A stretch of 64,000 bases of DNA from VYFG01 sp965213885. GTDB lineage: Bacteria; Pseudomonadota; Gammaproteobacteria; Arenicellales; Poriferihabitantaceae. Of this stretch, positions 26,251-33,164 are shown in pieces (positions within the stretch are counted from its first letter, which is position 1; the number at the start of each line of letters is the position of its first letter). Position numbers and translations under genes: made by a program. The notes beneath the pieces were generated by a model that did no database searches, had not been told where the DNA came from, and saw only the letters and a program-made list of their open reading frames with translations. The stretch lies in NCBI GenBank assembly GCA_965213885.1, contig OZ243919.1:3348001-3412000 (forward strand), in the 5' to 3' direction.

Positions 26251-27321
26251 TTAGGAAGCCAGCGCCTGCGCGAGCGTCATCGCGTTGTGCCGCATCATGT
26301 CGAGGTAGGTCGGCGCCGGACCGTCCGGGCCGGACAGCGCGCCGGGATAGAGCGTGCCGCCGATGACCGCTCCCGTCTCGTCGGCGATTCGCTTCAGGAG
26401 ACGGGAATCTAAGACGTTCTCGATGAAGACGGCTCGAATTCCCTGTTTGCGTATTTGCTGGATGAGGCGGGCGACATCCTTTGCGGACGCCTCCGACTCG
26501 GTGCTGAGCCCCTGCGGCGCGATGAAAGTCAGCCCGTAGTCGCGACCGAAATACTGGAATGCATCGTGCGAGGTGACGACGGTCCGTTCGCCCGCGGAAA
26601 GCCTGGCAACGATCTCACGGATTTCCGAGTCGAGGGCCTCAAGCTGATCCACATAGGCCTCGCGATTCCGATGGTACGCGCCGGCATTCCCCGGATCGGC
26701 CTGAGCCAGAGCAGCAGTGATGTTGTCGACATAGGCTACGGCATTGCCGAGGCTCTGCCAGGCGTGCGGGTCGAAAGCGCCATGGTCATGGTGGTCGTGG
26801 CCTGCCTCGGCATGCGCCTCGTCATCGTGGTCGTCATCATGATCGTGCGTCGCTACCTCAGCATGCCCCTCGTGGTCGTGATCATGCCCGGCCTCGGCCT
26901 GGTCATCGTGATCATGCCCGGCCTCTTCGGCGTGGACTTCGAGGCTACCGCCGTGCTCGTCGTCGAACGTGATCGGCTCGATCCCTTCGGTCGCCACCAC
27001 CCGGATGCCGTGGAAGTTCGAAGCGTCGATCAGGCGGTCCAACCAGCCCTCGAACTGCAGCCCGTTGACGACAAGGATCGTCGCTTCGCTGACGGCCCGC
27101 GCATCGGCAGGGGTCGGCTGGTAGACATGCGTATCTCCGTCGGGGCCGACAAGTGTCGTGACAGCGACGTGCTCTCCGCCGATCCGCTTCACCATGTCGC
27201 CGAGGATCGAGAATGTGGCGACCACCGGGATCGTCCTGTCGGACTGGGCGATGGCCGGAGCGGCAAGCGATATTGAGAGGAGGGCGGTGGCGGATATCAG
27301 AAGCGCTCTACTGGTGTGCAT
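26251..27321 (-). CDS. znuA: Zinc ABC importer binding protein ZnuA
   Basis: A 356-aa cluster-9 metal-binding protein. The signal peptide ends APAIA-QS (about residue 25). VTTLVGPDGDTHVYQPTP holds the first zinc-ligand His. A His/Asp/Glu-rich loop runs from about 128 to 182 (repeats of HDHD, GHDHDHEGHAE) and buffers zinc in the periplasm. FDPHAWQS carries the second ligand and TSHDAFQYFGRDYGL the third. It is last in the zur-znuCB-znuA operon, 12 bp after znuB. Confidence 0.95.
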   Translation of the reverse strand: MHTSRALLISATALLSISLAAPAIAQSDRTIPVVATFSILGDMVKRIGGEHVAVTTLVGPDGDTHVYQPTPADARAVSEATILVVNGLQFEGWLDRLIDASNFHGIRVVATEGIEPITFDDEHGGSLEVHAEEAGHDHDDQAEAGHDHDHEGHAEVATHDHDDDHDDEAHAEAGHDHHDHGAFDPHAWQSLGNAVAYVDNITAALAQADPGNAGAYHRNREAYVDQLEALDSEIREIVARLSAGERTVVTSHDAFQYFGRDYGLTFIAPQGLSTESEASAKDVARLIQQIRKQGIRAVFIENVLDSRLLKRIADETGAVIGGTLYPGALSGPDGPAPTYLDMMRHNAMTLAQALAS

Positions 27322-27333
27322 GGAAAACTCCTT

Positions 27334-28200
27334 TCAGGTTTCGAGATGGCGGCGCGGGAAGGCCCGCCCGACAAGACCATCCACCGGTCCGAAGATCACC
27401 GACAGCGCGTAGGCGAGACCTGCGACAAGAATGATCGCCGGACCGGAGGGAAGGCTGAAATGGTAGGAGAGAAGAAGGCCGCTAAAGCTCGAGAGCATCG
27501 CAACCGAGATTGCCGCGGCGATCAGTGTGCCGATACCGACTGCCCAGAATTGCGCGGCGGCAGCGGGAAGGATCATGATGCCCACCGCCATCAGCGTGCC
27601 GAGCGCGTGAAAGCCGGCCACGAGGTTCAGCACGACGAGGGCAAGAAAGGTGAAATGCGTCACGGCGCTGAGCCCGCTCACCGAGCGCAGGAACTGCGGG
27701 TCCGCGCATTCGAGCACGAGCAGCCGGAACAGAGCCGCGAGCGTGAAGACCGAAACGGTCGCGACGGAACAGAGCAGAGTCAGAGCGGCGTCGTCGAGCG
27801 CGAGCACGGTCCCGAAGAGCACGTGCATCAGGTCGACATTACTGCCCCGGGTGGACACGATCAGCACGCCCAACGCCAGTGAGATCAGGTAAAAAGCCGC
27901 CAAGCTCGCATCCTCGCGCAGCGCCGTGACGCGGGTCACGAAGCCTGCAAGCAGCGCCACGGCCATGCCTGCGATCAGCCCGCCGACGGTCATCGCCCCG
28001 AGCGAAAGGCCCGCGACGAGATAGCCGACGGCTGCACCCGGCAGGATCGCATGGGCCATCGCGTCGCCCGTCAGGCTCATGCGGCGCAGGATCAGGAATA
28101 CCCCAACCGGTGACGCGCCGACCGAGATCGCAATGCAGCCCATCAGTGCGCGCCGCATGAAGCCGAAATCGGCGAAGGGCTGGACAAGCACCTCCCCCAT
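27334..28200 (-). CDS. znuB: Zinc ABC importer permease ZnuB
   Basis: A 288-aa ABC-3 family permease with about eight to nine spans. Conserved stretches are GASPVGVFLILRRMSLTGDAMAH near residue 30 and STRGSNVDLMHVLFG in the middle. ATG 28200 overlaps the znuC TAA (TAATG), so translation is coupled. It carries zinc across the inner membrane with ZnuC as motor. Confidence 0.93.
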   Translation of the reverse strand: MGEVLVQPFADFGFMRRALMGCIAISVGASPVGVFLILRRMSLTGDAMAHAILPGAAVGYLVAGLSLGAMTVGGLIAGMAVALLAGFVTRVTALREDASLAAFYLISLALGVLIVSTRGSNVDLMHVLFGTVLALDDAALTLLCSVATVSVFTLAALFRLLVLECADPQFLRSVSGLSAVTHFTFLALVVLNLVAGFHALGTLMAVGIMILPAAAAQFWAVGIGTLIAAAISVAMLSSFSGLLLSYHFSLPSGPAIILVAGLAYALSVIFGPVDGLVGRAFPRRHLET

Positions 28201-28943
28201 TACGCCGCGCTCCGCCCGCAGCTGTGCGGGGGGCCGGCGCAGGCCTCGCACATCTGACGCGCGCGGAACTGGTTCTCGGCCGTCAGCACCTGCGCCGTGG
28301 GTCCGTGGGCGACGAGTTCGCGGGCAAGCATCAGCGTGCGGGGGAAGTGAGCCCGCACCGTGTCGACGTCGTGCAGGACGGCGATCACCGTGCGGCCTTC
28401 GCCGTGCCAGCGCCGCACCACGCCGATCAGGTCCGCCACCGTTCTCGCGTCGATTGCCGTAAAGGGCTCGTCAAGCAGGACGAGCCCTGCGTCCTGCAGC
28501 AGCAGGCGGGCAAAGAGCGCTCGCTGTATCTGCCCGCCCGACAGCGACCCGATCGGCCGTCTCTCGAACCCTTCGAGGCCGACAGCGGAAATCGCTTCGG
28601 CGACGCGGGCGCGGTGAACAGCCCGCAAGCCCGCAAAGCCGCCAACTTCTCGCCAGAGGCCCATTGCCACGAGGTCGGCGACCTCGATCGGGAAAGACTG
28701 GTCGACATCCGATTGCTGCGGCAGGTAGGCGATCTCGCTGCGCGTGAGCCCGCCGAACGCGATCCGACCTTCGAGCGGGCGGAGTGAGCCGGTCACCCCC
28801 TTCAACACCGTGGACTTGCCGGCTCCGTTGGGTCCGACGATGGCGGTCAGGCTGCCCTCGGCGATCTCGCCCTGCAGGCAATGCACGGCTGGTTGCCGGT
28901 CGTAGCCGAGGCTCAGGTCCTGAAATTTGAGGGCGTAGGTCAT
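28200..28943 (-). CDS. znuC: Zinc ABC importer ATPase ZnuC
   Basis: A 247-aa ATPase. Walker A is GPNGAGKST, the Q-loop PQQSDVDQSF is typical of metal ABC systems, the signature is LSGGQIQR, Walker B LVLLDEPFTAID, and the switch His is in VLHDVDTV. ATG 28943 overlaps the stop of a short upstream gene (ATGA). The C-terminus has three cysteines in a short tail (CEACAGPPHSCG), which could bind metal; that is inference. Confidence 0.94.
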   Translation of the reverse strand: MTYALKFQDLSLGYDRQPAVHCLQGEIAEGSLTAIVGPNGAGKSTVLKGVTGSLRPLEGRIAFGGLTRSEIAYLPQQSDVDQSFPIEVADLVAMGLWREVGGFAGLRAVHRARVAEAISAVGLEGFERRPIGSLSGGQIQRALFARLLLQDAGLVLLDEPFTAIDARTVADLIGVVRRWHGEGRTVIAVLHDVDTVRAHFPRTLMLARELVAHGPTAQVLTAENQFRARQMCEACAGPPHSCGRSAA

Positions 28944-29074
28944 GGCCACCCCGGCGTGGACGTCGCCCAGAAGAACGCCCCCCAAAGCGCGGCAACGATC
29001 AGGACCGCCCCGGCCAGCCGCGGGCCAGCGCCGAGCGGCAGCAGCCGAAGCGACGGGGTGCGCCGCTTCCTCAT
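28940..29074 (-). CDS. 44-aa membrane peptide translationally coupled to znuC
   Basis: A short gene from ATG 29074. The product has a basic N-terminus (MRKRRTPSLRLLPLG) and one hydrophobic helix (about residues 19-37, containing AVLIVAALWGAFFWA). Its TGA overlaps the znuC ATG in an ATGA, and it lies between zur and znuC in the same direction. The positive-inside basic start plus single span suggests a small inner-membrane subunit of the zinc importer. I know no named family. A chance ORF cannot be excluded, but overlap, hydrophobicity and position all agree. Confidence 0.6.
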   Translation of the reverse strand: MRKRRTPSLRLLPLGAGPRLAGAVLIVAALWGAFFWATSTPGWP

Positions 29075-29170
29075 GCCGGCACTTCCTGTCGAGCGGCGGC
29101 GCTCACGCCCAGCCGTCGCGACGGTCCATCCGGATACCGGCTCTCCATGGGTGGACCCCCTCCTTCCCGC

Positions 29171-29677
29171 TTACGCCACGCCAGCTTCTGCGCATCGCGC
29201 GCACATGCCCTGGACCTCGACCATTCGACGTGTCGCGTCGAACCCGAGGACGGCGGCATCCTCGGCAAGCAGTCCTCCGATCCGCGGATCCTCAAGCTCG
29301 ATCGATACCCGGCAGCCGCTGCAAATGAAGAAAAGGCAATCGTGGTCACGTTCGGGATGGACGCACGGGACGTAGGCGTTCAGGCTTTCGATCTTGGAGA
29401 CGAGGCCCTGCCCCATCAGGAAGTGAAGCGCCCGGTACACGGTCGGCGGTCCGACCGGACGCGAATTCCTGAGCTTGATCGCTTCGATCAACTGGTAGGC
29501 GCTCGTCGGCCCACCGCTCGCCCACAGCAGCTCCAGGACACGCCTCCGCAGTTCCGTCATCTGTACGCCGCGTCCCTCGCAAATCGATACTGCCAGCGCG
29601 ACCCGTTCGCGCGTCGAGTGCCGCCCGCGGCAATCGGGATCGGTGCAGGGCCGGGGTCGGGCCGGTGGTTTCGTCAT
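29171..29677 (-). CDS. zur: Zinc uptake regulator Zur (Fur family)
   Basis: 168 aa from ATG 29677, the first start that gives a Fur-like N-terminus; upstream in-frame sequence is AT-rich promoter DNA. The winged helix contains SAYQLIEAI and PTVYRALHFL. The dimer domain has HPERDHDCLFFICSGC and ends MCARCAEAG, giving the two CxxC pairs of the structural zinc site. There is an extra Cys/His-rich N-terminal segment (CTDPDCRGRH). With zinc bound it should repress its own operon through the palindrome at 29702-29727. Confidence 0.92.
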   Translation of the reverse strand: MTKPPARPRPCTDPDCRGRHSTRERVALAVSICEGRGVQMTELRRRVLELLWASGGPTSAYQLIEAIKLRNSRPVGPPTVYRALHFLMGQGLVSKIESLNAYVPCVHPERDHDCLFFICSGCRVSIELEDPRIGGLLAEDAAVLGFDATRRMVEVQGMCARCAEAGVA

Positions 29678-29701
29678 CGCCTGTCTCACCTCGAGAGGTA
29701 C

Positions 29702-29727
29702 GAATATAATGATATAACATTGCATTC
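29702..29727. promoter_or_regulatory. Zur-box-like palindrome upstream of zur
   Basis: A 26-bp inverted repeat. Read on the minus strand, the left arm GAATGCAATGTTA and the reverse complement of the right arm (GAATATAATGATA) match at 10 of 13 positions. It lies 25 bp upstream of the zur start, overlaps likely promoter DNA, and resembles the AT-rich dyads bound by Zur. It also lies upstream of the folE remnant on the other strand, so it may once have served both directions. Confidence 0.65.
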
Positions 29728-29782
29728 TGTTTCGCAAGAGAGCCGCTATCCAGGGCGCCCGACATCGCTGAAAGGCCGGGAT

Positions 29783-29965
29783 ATGGACAGTGCAGTTGTC
29801 GAGCATCGAACCTCGACGCCATCGTGCACCGGCTCGAAACCCCGCCGTCGGCCGCGCCGAGGCTGCCGTTCGCACGCTGATCGAGTGGGCCGGGGATGTT
29901 CCCGACCGGGAGGGGCTGAAGGGTAATGCCCGCGCGCGTCGTGCGGGGCTACTGAGCTTTTTCTT
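29783..29965 (+). pseudogene. GTP cyclohydrolase I (folE) N-terminal remnant with frameshifts
   Basis: Three reading frames in succession match the start of a FolE-type enzyme: MDSAVVEHR (from ATG 29783), then LDAIVHRLETPPSAA, then EAAVRTLIEWAGDVPDREGLKG, then PARVVRGY followed by a stop. In FolE these segments join as one N-terminus ending in xTPARVVRAYEEFF. At least three frameshifts and a stop interrupt it, and the zinc-binding catalytic part (CEHH) is absent. folE paralogues are often Zur-regulated in proteobacteria, which fits its place across the Zur box. The fit is by eye. Confidence 0.6.
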
Positions 29966-30034
29966 TCACGGAAGTAGATCTCGGCAACTACGCTCGTTGA
30001 CGCCGCTGAGGGCATTTTCTCGGGACTGCTGAAG

Positions 30035-30229
30035 TTGCAAGACAATCTTTCTCCTGCCGAGGAAGCCTGGGAGGATATCGAGAAAATTCGTGCGACGACC
30101 GGCCAGTCGGCAGATGATGACAGTTGGCATTGGATTGTTTGGGATGGCGAGCAGCGCTGTATTCATGACCCGCGAGCTCCTGCACGCAAAAGGGTGATCC
30201 GACCTTGGTTCTACACGTACGTAGTCTGA
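30035..30229 (+). CDS. Short hypothetical ORF, possibly a remnant
   Basis: 64 codons from TTG 30035. The frame is open about 20 codons further upstream (with GIFSGLLKLQDN) to a stop, with no better start. The product is acidic at first, then tryptophan-rich (DDSWHWIVWDGEQR). I do not recognise it, and it may be the tail of a lost gene next to the folE remnant. Confidence 0.25.
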   Translation: MQDNLSPAEEAWEDIEKIRATTGQSADDDSWHWIVWDGEQRCIHDPRAPARKRVIRPWFYTYVV

Positions 30230-30396
30230 CATCGTGGCGGAAGAGGACTTGGCGATCAGTCATGAATGGACAGTGGGAAGCGGCAAGCAAGGACGTGATT
30301 TCCTTGGCGTGCCGGACAAAGGCGTGAGCGAGCGCTTCTCGGATCATCGTCATCTTGATACAATGCTAGCATTAGAAGCAATATTGGAAGTTGACT

Positions 30397-30648
30397 ATGG
30401 CTATTCTCACCGTGCGTAACGTGCCGGACGAGGTGCATCGCGCATTGCGTGTGCGGGCCGCGTTACGCGGCCGCAGCACCGAGGCGGAGGTGCGGGCCAT
30501 CTTGGAAGAAACGGTGCTGCCGGAAGGGCGGGCCGCCCTGGGAACGCTGCTGACCTCCGTCGGCCGGCGCGCCGGGTTGACGGACGAGGAATTCGCAGGC
30601 TTTGCCCAACGCGACACCGTTCCGGCCCGGCCGGTTGACCTGGAATGA
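30397..30648 (+). CDS. fitA: FitA-like ribbon-helix-helix antitoxin
   Basis: 83 aa. The N-terminal Arc/MetJ-type ribbon-helix-helix MAILTVRNVPDEVHRALR is the FitA pattern, followed by AALRGRSTEAEVRAILEE. The rest binds the PIN toxin. A GGAAG ribosome site precedes ATG 30397. The TGA overlaps the toxin ATG (ATGA), the normal coupling that keeps antitoxin in excess. The complex would repress its own promoter just upstream. Confidence 0.9.
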   Translation: MAILTVRNVPDEVHRALRVRAALRGRSTEAEVRAILEETVLPEGRAALGTLLTSVGRRAGLTDEEFAGFAQRDTVPARPVDLE

Positions 30649-31064
30649 TCCTGGTAGACACCAACGTGGTGTCGGAGCCGCTGCGCGGGGCTGCGGAACC
30701 ACGCGTCGCCGAATGGCTCGACTCACAGGCGCTGGAAACGCTGTATCTGTCCGCCATCACCGTCGCCGAGCTGCGTTTCGGGGTCCGGTCGCTTCCGGCC
30801 GGCCGCCGCCGGGATCGGCTGGACGAGGATCTGGAGGGGCAGGTGCTGCCGATGTTTGCCGGGCGGGTTCTGTCCTTCGATCTTGCGGCCTCGCAGGCCT
30901 ATGCGGAACTGATGGCGGAGGCACGGTCCGAGGGGCGGACGATCCCGGTGTCCGATGGTTACATTGCCGCGACCGCGGCGGCCAACGGCATGATGGTGGC
31001 GACACGGGACACCTCGCCGTTCGAGGCGGCGGGATTGAGGACCGTGAACCCATGGACGGTGTAG
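30645..31064 (+). CDS. fitB: FitB-like PIN-domain toxin ribonuclease
   Basis: A 139-aa PIN domain. Acidic residues of the active site are Asp5 (VDTNVVSE), Glu42 (TVAELRFG), Asp104 (PVSDGYIAATA) and probably Asp122 (ATRDTSPF). These bind Mg2+ for RNA cleavage. All are intact, so the toxin should be active. It forms a pair with the RHH antitoxin upstream and lies inside the acquired stretch between znu and rnpB. Confidence 0.9.
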   Translation: MILVDTNVVSEPLRGAAEPRVAEWLDSQALETLYLSAITVAELRFGVRSLPAGRRRDRLDEDLEGQVLPMFAGRVLSFDLAASQAYAELMAEARSEGRTIPVSDGYIAATAAANGMMVATRDTSPFEAAGLRTVNPWTV

Positions 31065-31267
31065 GACATGACAGGTGTGCGCATGGCCTTGCATCGCGAA
31101 TCCTTTTTCGTTCATACGCCAGGCACCGCATGAACCGCCTTGCGCCCCCTGAGATACGCAACTGCATGATTTCACGAAGGAAATCCACTACCGGAAGAAT
31201 TTGACACGGCCGGATTGCGGGTCCAAATCGACTCCCGTGAACGTATTGTCGCGGGAAACGCGAAGAG

Positions 31268-31672
31268 ATGTCAGGCAGCAGGGAGGATCGCGGTTATTCC
31301 GCGTTGCGCGGAGAGGCGGCGAACGACAATGGCGGCGCGGAAGTCCGACTCGATACCGCCGTCATGACGCTCGCCCGAATCTGCGCCGAGCGCGCCGAGC
31401 GCGAGGGGTGGAAGATCGCCGGCGCATACAAGTACAGCGCTGTCTCCGGTTCCAGCGTGATCCTCCGCCCCGGCGTCCAGGCGCTGCTCGAGGACGCGGC
31501 GCTCGGGAAGTTCGACGTGGTACTGGCCGAGGCGCTCGGCCGGGTGAGCCGGGATCAGGCCGACGTCGCGGTGCTCTACAAGCATCTCCGCTTCGCGGGC
31601 GTCGGCATCTTCACCCTGACGGAGGGTGAGATCGACGAGTTCCATGTCGGTCTTGTAAATGATCACCCATAG
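31268..31672 (+). pseudogene. Serine recombinase (resolvase) catalytic-domain remnant
   Basis: From about residue 35 the translation follows a large-serine-recombinase N-terminal domain: ICAERAEREGWKIAGAYK, AVSGSSVILRPGVQALLEDA, FDVVLAEALGRVSRDQADVA and YKHLRFAGVGIFTL. The segment with the catalytic serine (YARYSS-like) is missing and replaced by unrelated sequence. The frame ends abruptly after EFHVGL, where intact proteins continue for hundreds of residues. It is a fragment of a mobile element and cannot be active. Confidence 0.75.
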
Positions 31673-32052
31673 ATAATGGAGCCACCTGTGGTCACCCAAT
31701 GTCATTTCCTTCCCGCATGTCCGGGCTTGATTTTTCCTGAACCCGTGATGACGTTGTCTGACGGGGGTTTCAGCTTTTTTCATACTTCCCGGGAAAGTGT
31801 ACATGGATCCTGTCGATCCGGCCTCTTGCCTGCGCCCTGGAGTCACCGCCAGCCCATCCATAGTCACCCAACCGGGTGAAAACCACTCCCGGGGCCTTTA
31901 TCAGGGGATCGGGGCGGCAATGGAACCCCGAGCTTGTCCGCGAGAACTGGTACCATATTGCGTGAATGGTCGTGCGTGCATCGCGGGCCGGGCACCGGAC
32001 CCGCAGTCCTGTCTGCACAAATGCGCCGCAACACCCGAACCCGGCCGGAACA
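31673..32052. other. Spacer after recombinase remnant
   Basis: 380 bp with no supported gene. GTGACTATGGATGG-type and GTCACCCAA segments recur (about 31690 and 31861), but I cannot define a repeat. It probably holds the 3' scar of the mobile element. Confidence 0.35.
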
Positions 32053-32733
32053 ATGGCAGACTCGTTGAAACTACTTTCCAAGACTTCCTGGGCGAAACTG
32101 AGTGCCTATCTCGGTTTCACGAAGCTCGGCAGGCGGCATGTGGTGGTGGATGCCGGTACCCTGGGAAAATTCATCACCTCCCGTTCGAGTCATGTGGCCC
32201 AGACATCGCTCTACGGATACCTGAAGACCCGTGCCGGTACCCGTTTCCCGGAACTCTTCGAACACCCGGCGATGCTGGAATCCATCAATGTCGCGAAGTG
32301 GCATGTCTGGCTGGCCTGTGTGTCCGATCTGACCGTGTACACGGGGGGGCTCCTGTGCCACTCGGGAGCCCTGGACGGGAAGCAAACCGGGAAGCTCATG
32401 TGCGGCGTGGCGGAGGAAATCCTGGGGGAGGCCGGCGTCCCGCCGGATGCCGGGGTGGATTTCGGCGAGGCCCGGAAGCGGTACCACAACCGCGTACACG
32501 GCGTCCTGTGGGAGCGCGTGGCGGACGGTGACGCGGTGTTCACCGAAAGCCCGCCGGCCCTGGTGCACTGGGCACCCATCGTGGACAACCTGAAGCGGCT
32601 GGACGAGGAAATCGTCCTGAACTCCGTGCGGTTCCGCTGGATCGAGGTCCGGCGCAGTGCACGCAAGTTGCTCGACCCGGCGAGCATCGCGGCCAGTGTG
32701 TCCGAGGGATGGGCGCGGACGGAAAGCGGATGA
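32053..32733 (+). CDS. Conserved hypothetical protein upstream of rnpB
   Basis: 226 aa from ATG 32053; earlier in-frame starts add a non-conserved tail. The protein is soluble, basic at the start (LLSKTSWAKLSAYLGFTKLGRRH) with the characteristic stretch SRSSHVAQTSLYGYLKTRAGTRFPELF cut by no gaps. I recall similar proteins annotated only as hypothetical or esterase in other Proteobacteria; no hydrolase motif such as GxSxG is visible. It ends 28 bp before the rnpB transcript start region. Confidence 0.7.
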   Translation: MADSLKLLSKTSWAKLSAYLGFTKLGRRHVVVDAGTLGKFITSRSSHVAQTSLYGYLKTRAGTRFPELFEHPAMLESINVAKWHVWLACVSDLTVYTGGLLCHSGALDGKQTGKLMCGVAEEILGEAGVPPDAGVDFGEARKRYHNRVHGVLWERVADGDAVFTESPPALVHWAPIVDNLKRLDEEIVLNSVRFRWIEVRRSARKLLDPASIAASVSEGWARTESG

Positions 32734-32747
32734 CGGGATACAAGCGT

Positions 32748-32753
32748 TATAAT
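32748..32753 (+). promoter_or_regulatory. -10 box of rnpB
   Basis: A consensus TATAAT lies 7 bp before the predicted 5' end of the RNase P RNA. A -35 element is not obvious. The box sits just after the stop codon of the upstream gene. Confidence 0.6.
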
Positions 32754-32760
32754 CTCGCCC

Positions 32761-33107
32761 GGGAGTCGGCCAGGCAGTCGCCCCGGTTCTGATCACCGGG
32801 GAGGAAAGTCCGGGCTCCACAGGGCAGGGTGCCAGGTAATTCCTGGGCGGCGCGAGCCGACGGAAAGTGCCACAGAAAACAAACCGCCGCGGAACCCTCC
32901 GCGGTAAGGGTGAAAAGGTGCGGTAAGAGCGCACCGCGCTGCCGGTAACGGCAGTGGCAGGGCAAACCCCACCTGGAGCAAGACCGAGTAGGGATCCGTC
33001 AGGCGTGGCCCGCGTCGGGTCCGGGTAGGTTGCTTGAGGCGTCCGGCGACGGACGTCCCAGATGAATGACTGTCCCCGACAGAACCCGGCTTATCGGCCG
33101 ACTCCCG
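32761..33107 (+). ncRNA. rnpB: RNase P RNA (class A)
   Basis: Catalytic RNA that matures the 5' ends of tRNAs. The 5' end GGGAGTCGGCC (32761) pairs perfectly with GGCCGACTCCC at 33097-33107 to make helix P1. Conserved cores are present: GAGGAAAGTCCGGGCTCC (about 32801), CAGGGTGCCAGGTAA, AGGGTGAAAAGGTGCGGTAAGAGCGCACC and CAAACCCCACC (spelled here in pieces). The length of about 347 nt is normal for gammaproteobacteria. No T-rich terminator follows. Confidence 0.95.
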
Positions 33108-33164
33108 CCTTTCCCGTTATCCCGGGACCGGCCGACGGTATTCCCGGTCCCCGGCGAGGGTCAC

